Part shown: piece by piece, positions 60,045-64,000 of the stretch | How the letters are laid out: each line of letters opens with the position of its first letter | Position numbering within the stretch: position 1 is the first letter of the stretch | NCBI GenBank assembly: GCA_025024175.1 | Contig: QCXZ01000064.1 | Span: 47,327,325-47,391,324, forward strand | DNA length: 64,000 bases | Direction: 5' to 3' | Origin: Rhyzopertha dominica | Taxonomy: Eukaryota; Arthropoda; Insecta; Coleoptera; Bostrichidae | The notes under the pieces: generated by a model | What the model was told of the DNA's origin: nothing | The model's input: the letters and a program-made list of their open reading frames with translations, nothing else | Databases searched by the model: none | Made by a program: the position numbers and the translations under genes

Positions 60045-62930
60045 CTAAAGACTATCAACTTTGGGATTCCACAGAAGACCTAATGTTTTAGTACCATTGT
60101 AATCGGAAATAGACAAATTCCGGAAATTTTCTTGATCTGAAATTTCGTTTTCTAAAATACTCACGTCGTTAGAAAGCCATTTACGCAAGTCAAATCCAGC
60201 ATCGCTGAGTATTTTCTTTAGATCATGTTTAAGCTGTATAGTTGCTTCTATGGTTCCAGCGCCCGTAAGGACATCGTCGACGTAGAAATCTCGGGTGATG
60301 ACTTGACTAGCTGCAGGATAAGATAGCTTGTGTTCAATTGCAACTTGGAACAAACACCTTATAGCCAGATATGCAGCAGGACTTGTGCCGTACGTCACTG
60401 TATTGAGCCTGTAATGTCTTAATGGTTGATTGGGATCGGAACGCCATACTATACGCTGAAGATCGCGCTGATGCTCTACAACTTTAACCTGGCGATACAT
60501 CTTTGCTATGTCACCAGTGATGACATAATTGTGCTCTCGAAATCGAATAAGAATAGAAAATAATTCCTGTTGAATTGTAGGACCTACCATGAGAATATCA
60601 TTTAAAGATATTCCTGTACTAGTTTTGGCAGACCCATCAAATACTACCCTTAATTTAGTTGTAGTACTCGATTCTTTCCTAACACAGTGATGAGGTAAAT
60701 AATGTATATGTTTGTCCTCTGAAGATTCAGCTTCGACGTCAACTTCAGTCATATGACCTAGACTTTGATATTCATCCATGAATTTCGTATACTCAATTCG
60801 CGTAATCTCATCCTTGGAAAGCTTACGCTCTAGTGAATGGAAACGATTAACAACATTCGTTAAAGAATCGCCAAGTTTTCCTACATTGTAACGAATTGGC
60901 AAATGAACTTCGAATCGACCACTTTCATCATGCTTAAAAGTACTTAGAAAAATGGATTCATACTCGGATTCTTCGCGAGAATACTGCTTTTTCACCTCAC
61001 ATTCTTCAAGTTTCCAAAAACGCTCGATCTGATCTTGAATCGATTGATTATTGATTACTAAATTGCAATTATATCGCTTGTCATGAGGTTTTGAGCTACT
61101 GTTTGTAGCTATCGGTCCAGACGCTATCCAACCCAGCTTGGATTTTTCAAGTGTTGGTTTACCTGTACCCAGTCTGATCTGACCAACGCACAATATGTCC
61201 CAGAAGATTTCAGCGCCAAGTAGTATATCTATTTCACTACTTACATGAAATTCTGGATCCGCTAATGAAACGTCATTAGGGATATTTAACTCGGAAACAT
61301 CTAAATGGAAGTTAGGAACATTTTCGGTTATCTTGTCTAAAATAAGAAACGATAATGTTGATCGAAAACCACTATACGATGACATTATGCTCGTTCGCAC
61401 TTGTGACGACACGTACATGGAGTTTTGGTTTATACCCGTTACTGGTAAATGAATTTTGTGAGTACGAAGACCCAAAATTTGCAATAGTCTTTTTGACATA
61501 AAATTAGATTGAGAGCCAGAGTCGAGAAGAGCTCTGCATTTATGGGAATTGCCTTGTGAATCCTTAATTAGGATTATCGCCGTGGAAAGTAAAATATCAA
61601 TGTTTCCATGATTGCGAACTGATTGAGCAACTATTGAAGATGATGCTTCCATCGTACGTTCATCTGTAGCAGGTTTATCAACAACTTGGTGTAATAATGA
61701 ATTATGATTAGCATCACAAACCTTGCAACCAGATGATTTACAATTTTGTGTTGTGTGATCTTTTCTCAAACAGTTATTGCACAATTTAAGCCGTTTGACT
61801 TCATTTAATCGATCGCTTATGTTTAATGACAAAAACTTCTTGCACTTGTAGATCGTGTGAGAAGCATTACAGTAATAACATGAAAACTTGCTTGAAGCAT
61901 ATGCGAAAATCTTACCTTCTGCATTTTTCCTANTAGTCGGTATCTTTGCGAAACCCTTTTCGGTAGAATCAAGTGATTCCAGTAATTGACATCGATTTGA
62001 CAAAAAATCTATAAAATCATTGTAAGTGGGCAAGGTTTTATCATTTTTGGAAATAGATGTCTCTTGCCACTTGCGCTTCGTTACATTGTCTAGCTTAGTT
62101 TTAAGCAAATGAACTAAAAGTCTGTCCCAACTATCTGTAGGTTCGCCAAGAACTTTCAATGATCGCAAATGTTTTTGAAAAGTATCAATTAAATTCCGTA
62201 TCGAGCTATGAGATTCTTTAGTCAAAGCCGGTAATTCAAAATGGGTCTGAACATGTTTTTCGATAATTACTCTTTTGTTTTCGTACCTGTTTTTTAAAAG
62301 TTCCCACGCTATAGGATAATTTTCGTTACAAATATCAAGTGACTGTAATATGTTACTAGCTTCACCTTTAAGACAACCTTGTAAATAATATAATTTTTGC
62401 ACGTCGCTTAATTGAGCGTTATTGTCAATCAGGGCTGAAAATATATCAGCAAACTGGAGCCATTTGTGATATTCTCCTCGAAATTCTGGTAGGTTAACTG
62501 CGGGAAGTTTTACATTGGCAACGCCGTGAACATTTTCCCAAGAAATAGGTGTGGCAACGGCCTGATTTTGAATTCCGTTACTGCCAACTGTCACGCTGTT
62601 GGCGTTTGAACTACAATCGTCGATTAGGCGTCTTGCCTCAGCTACACTACTGTAAAATAAATTTTCAAATGCATCGCGTTCTGGTGAAGACATTTCATCA
62701 GCCCTTATGATTTCTAGACGGGATTGCACAGCATCAAAATTATCGATAATTGACTGGATTTTATCGAAACGTATTTTTAATTCGACAAACTTGCTTTGTT
62801 CGTAATTTAACACGAAATCGTTAAATCGTTTTAGATTTGCCTTGATTTGATTACGTTTAGCAATCAACTGATTTTGTTCATCGTTTGAATTGTTACCGCT
62901 ACTAGAACTAGCCATCTTTGAGCGTCCCAT
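60045..62930 (-). CDS. BEL/Pao polyprotein, gag to reverse transcriptase, ends at premature stop
   Basis: 961 codons from Met 62930; a second Met follows five codons on. Order: coiled N-terminal gag (residues 1-110), DUF1759-type gag core (about 135-300; LPEFRGEYHKWLQF), three Cys/His knuckles (about 345-415; the first is CX2CX3HX4C, one residue shorter than usual, the second CNNCLRKDHTTQNC is regular), aspartic protease (ALLDSGSQSNFMS, about 467), and reverse transcriptase (LRVVFDGSAKT, GDIAKMYRQV, and catalytic YVDD at about 885). The frame stops at TAG (60047-60045) within the connecting region of the reverse transcriptase, and the downstream frame is otherwise open in register. One N at 61933 leaves residue 333 undefined. 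The stop may be a real inactivating mutation, an allele or a sequencing error. Confidence 0.95.
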   Translation of the reverse strand: MGRSKMASSSSGNNSNDEQNQLIAKRNQIKANLKRFNDFVLNYEQSKFVELKIRFDKIQSIIDNFDAVQSRLEIIRADEMSSPERDAFENLFYSSVAEARRLIDDCSSNANSVTVGSNGIQNQAVATPISWENVHGVANVKLPAVNLPEFRGEYHKWLQFADIFSALIDNNAQLSDVQKLYYLQGCLKGEASNILQSLDICNENYPIAWELLKNRYENKRVIIEKHVQTHFELPALTKESHSSIRNLIDTFQKHLRSLKVLGEPTDSWDRLLVHLLKTKLDNVTKRKWQETSISKNDKTLPTYNDFIDFLSNRCQLLESLDSTEKGFAKIPTXRKNAEGKIFAYASSKFSCYYCNASHTIYKCKKFLSLNISDRLNEVKRLKLCNNCLRKDHTTQNCKSSGCKVCDANHNSLLHQVVDKPATDERTMEASSSIVAQSVRNHGNIDILLSTAIILIKDSQGNSHKCRALLDSGSQSNFMSKRLLQILGLRTHKIHLPVTGINQNSMYVSSQVRTSIMSSYSGFRSTLSFLILDKITENVPNFHLDVSELNIPNDVSLADPEFHVSSEIDILLGAEIFWDILCVGQIRLGTGKPTLEKSKLGWIASGPIATNSSSKPHDKRYNCNLVINNQSIQDQIERFWKLEECEVKKQYSREESEYESIFLSTFKHDESGRFEVHLPIRYNVGKLGDSLTNVVNRFHSLERKLSKDEITRIEYTKFMDEYQSLGHMTEVDVEAESSEDKHIHYLPHHCVRKESSTTTKLRVVFDGSAKTSTGISLNDILMVGPTIQQELFSILIRFREHNYVITGDIAKMYRQVKVVEHQRDLQRIVWRSDPNQPLRHYRLNTVTYGTSPAAYLAIRCLFQVAIEHKLSYPAASQVITRDFYVDDVLTGAGTIEATIQLKHDLKKILSDAGFDLRKWLSNDVSILENEISDQENFRNLSISDYNGTKTLGLLWNPKVDSL

Positions 62931-63175
62931 AACACCCTGTACACGTGATCAAGAAATGATATCGAACTAGAACCGTTGGATCAGCGAAATTGACTCGGGG
63001 ACCCGTATACGACACTACACAAATCGCGGATAANTAGAAATGAAAGGATAACTTACAGGAAGGCTGCTTGAATTTCCTTGAACTTGCACGTTGAATGGTG
63101 AGCTGTTCTGCTTCCTAGTACTCCATTGCTTGCAAGCCGCCCGTTCTAGCCAAGAAATTCGTTCCCTCTGGTACA
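62931..63175 (-). other. BEL/Pao leader (untranslated) region
   Basis: Between the primer-binding site and the gag Met. No frame of note. One N at 63034. It presumably holds RNA packaging signals, though none can be identified. Confidence 0.6.
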
Positions 63176-63194
63176 TCCGATGCTCGAAGGACCA
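63176..63194 (-). other. Primer-binding site
   Basis: On the element strand TGGTCCTTCGAGC begins immediately after the 5' LTR with no spacer, so it is complementary to a tRNA 3' end of the form GCTCGAAGGACCA. The tRNA identity is not assigned here. Confidence 0.8.
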
Positions 63195-63461
63195 TGTAAA
63201 ATGTTGTTTGTGTTCTTAATAAATAAGAACAATCGTCTTCGAAATAAACTGTATTTATTTTGTAACTACACAAGATATAAAGAAAAGTAAATTTTTACAT
63301 GCTTGCATACTTGCTCGTACAATTGCGAATCTCGTCGTCATTCGTATATATCCGCTATTCCTCGTCCACGCAAACGCACACACAATTTCAGCCGGGAGGT
63401 GCCGACATCTGATGGCCGGAAATGAAAGGCGCAACATTCGAATTTAAATAGGAACGCAACA
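63195..63461 (-). repeat. 5' LTR of the BEL/Pao element
   Basis: 267 bp, the upstream LTR of the minus-strand element, containing the presumed promoter (TATTTAAAT on the element strand near its start) and the transcription start. Identical to the 3' LTR except at two positions. Confidence 0.97.
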
Positions 63462-63466
63462 AATGG
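63462..63466. repeat. Target-site duplication, right (AATGG)
   Basis: Matches the five bases before the left LTR exactly. Confidence 0.95.
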
Positions 63467-64000
63467 TTTGAGAAAGATCTCTATACACCACAGCTTTGAG
63501 ATAGCTTACATAATATGCTGCTTTATGTAAATTATCTGTTTGCCAAGTTGCAACTCATTAAATACTTCGGACTTTTTTTATTGATTTGATAAGAAAATTA
63601 AAGTAATATTAAATAAAAATATGTGGAATGTAAAGTGACAGCCACAAACCTTACATTATATGACTGATTGATTACAAATATAGGTACTTAAATAAAAAGT
63701 GAAATTAGCTAATAGCTAAAATAAAAATAATTAATTGTACAGAACGTATTTAGAACATAGGAACCAACACAAGTAATAAAGAAAAGAACTGAATTTAATT
63801 CGTAACAGGAAGCCCTTACAGAAACATAAATATTCTTGCAACTTGGTTTTGACTAAGTTCACTGTATTTCATAACAGTTCAAATGTTTAAGTGACAGGTT
63901 CATTTCGACACTAAAACCTATATTACCCTTTATGAATATTTATTTGCGCTCAACGTTTGAGCAGTGTGTGTTTGTCTACATAGTTTAAAGTAGGTACAGA
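63467..64000. other. Spacer to window end
   Basis: AT-rich, with no supported feature. Confidence 0.4.

Larger units (their letters stand above)
57337..63461 (-). mobile_element. BEL/Pao LTR retrotransposon, nearly complete (6,125 bp)
   Basis: The element is read on the minus strand. In order from its 5' end: LTR 63195-63461, primer-binding site directly adjacent, leader of about 260 bp, one long gag-pol frame (62930 to 57711) interrupted by a single stop, a GC-rich polypurine tract and the 3' LTR 57337-57603. The two LTRs differ at only two positions in 267, and the target duplication is perfect, so the insertion is young. The domain order (gag, aspartic protease, reverse transcriptase, RNase H, integrase) and the DUF1758/DUF1759-type and C-terminal DUF5641-type regions place it in BEL/Pao. 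No envelope frame is present. Confidence 0.97.

Noticed and set aside
57711..62930. Programmed frameshift between gag and pol in the BEL/Pao element
   Set aside because: The two long reading frames are in the same register; the break is a single stop codon, not a frame change.
1..64000. CRISPR arrays, operons, bacterial genes
   Set aside because: No spaced direct repeats, no prokaryotic gene layout; all evidence is eukaryotic.
1..64000. tRNA genes
   Set aside because: Short B-box-like words occur (for example near 20070) but no cloverleaf with paired acceptor ends was found by eye.

Overview
The window is non-coding-rich nuclear DNA from an arthropod, almost certainly an insect. It is AT-rich, carries scattered ambiguous bases, and holds one spliced host exon, of the Sidestep family of insect immunoglobulin cell-surface proteins (minus strand, 26749-26881). 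Nearly everything else recognisable is mobile-element sequence of many kinds. The order of insect cannot be settled from the sequence; the low gene density would suit a species with a large genome.

Layout. 0-4 kb: the RNase H end of a non-LTR retrotransposon, then a decayed Mutator-like transposase/YqaJ gene. 4-16 kb: mostly unrecognised AT-rich DNA with small hairpin elements, a (TAA)n microsatellite and several GC-richer, homeodomain-site-rich blocks that resemble conserved regulatory elements. 16-24 kb: a Penelope-like element (PLE) remnant with a GIY-YIG endonuclease, a 282-bp fold-back element, a hammerhead ribozyme element, a 1.04-kb near-perfect palindrome nested in a second inverted repeat, and a mariner-like transposase relic. 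25-35 kb: a second hammerhead element, the Sidestep-like exon, a second PLE fragment and a third hammerhead element. 36-46 kb: an 879-bp terminal-inverted-repeat element, a piggyBac copy with visible ends and TTAA duplications, a 1.0-kb inverted-repeat element and a third PLE fragment. 48.6-49.3 kb: a tandem/inverted composite with two further hammerhead motifs on the minus strand. 57.3-63.5 kb: an almost intact BEL/Pao LTR retrotransposon on the minus strand, with 267-bp LTRs differing at two positions, the target duplication AATGG, a primer-binding site and a polypurine tract, but with one in-frame stop in the polymerase region.

The standout is a dispersed family of about 105-bp elements that each fold as a type I hammerhead self-cleaving ribozyme. 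Five copies lie in the window. Three (18.4, 25.6 and 49.0 kb) keep every conserved core base, while stems I, II and III differ between copies with compensating changes. The element's terminal inverted repeats form an extension of stem I. Two copies (48.7 and 49.0 kb) lie head-to-tail with cleavage sites 294 nt apart, which is the layout of a retrozyme, the small circular-RNA-producing elements known from plants and animals. PLEs in the same window carry a weaker hammerhead-like motif in their tails and could have supplied the reverse transcriptase; that link is inference.
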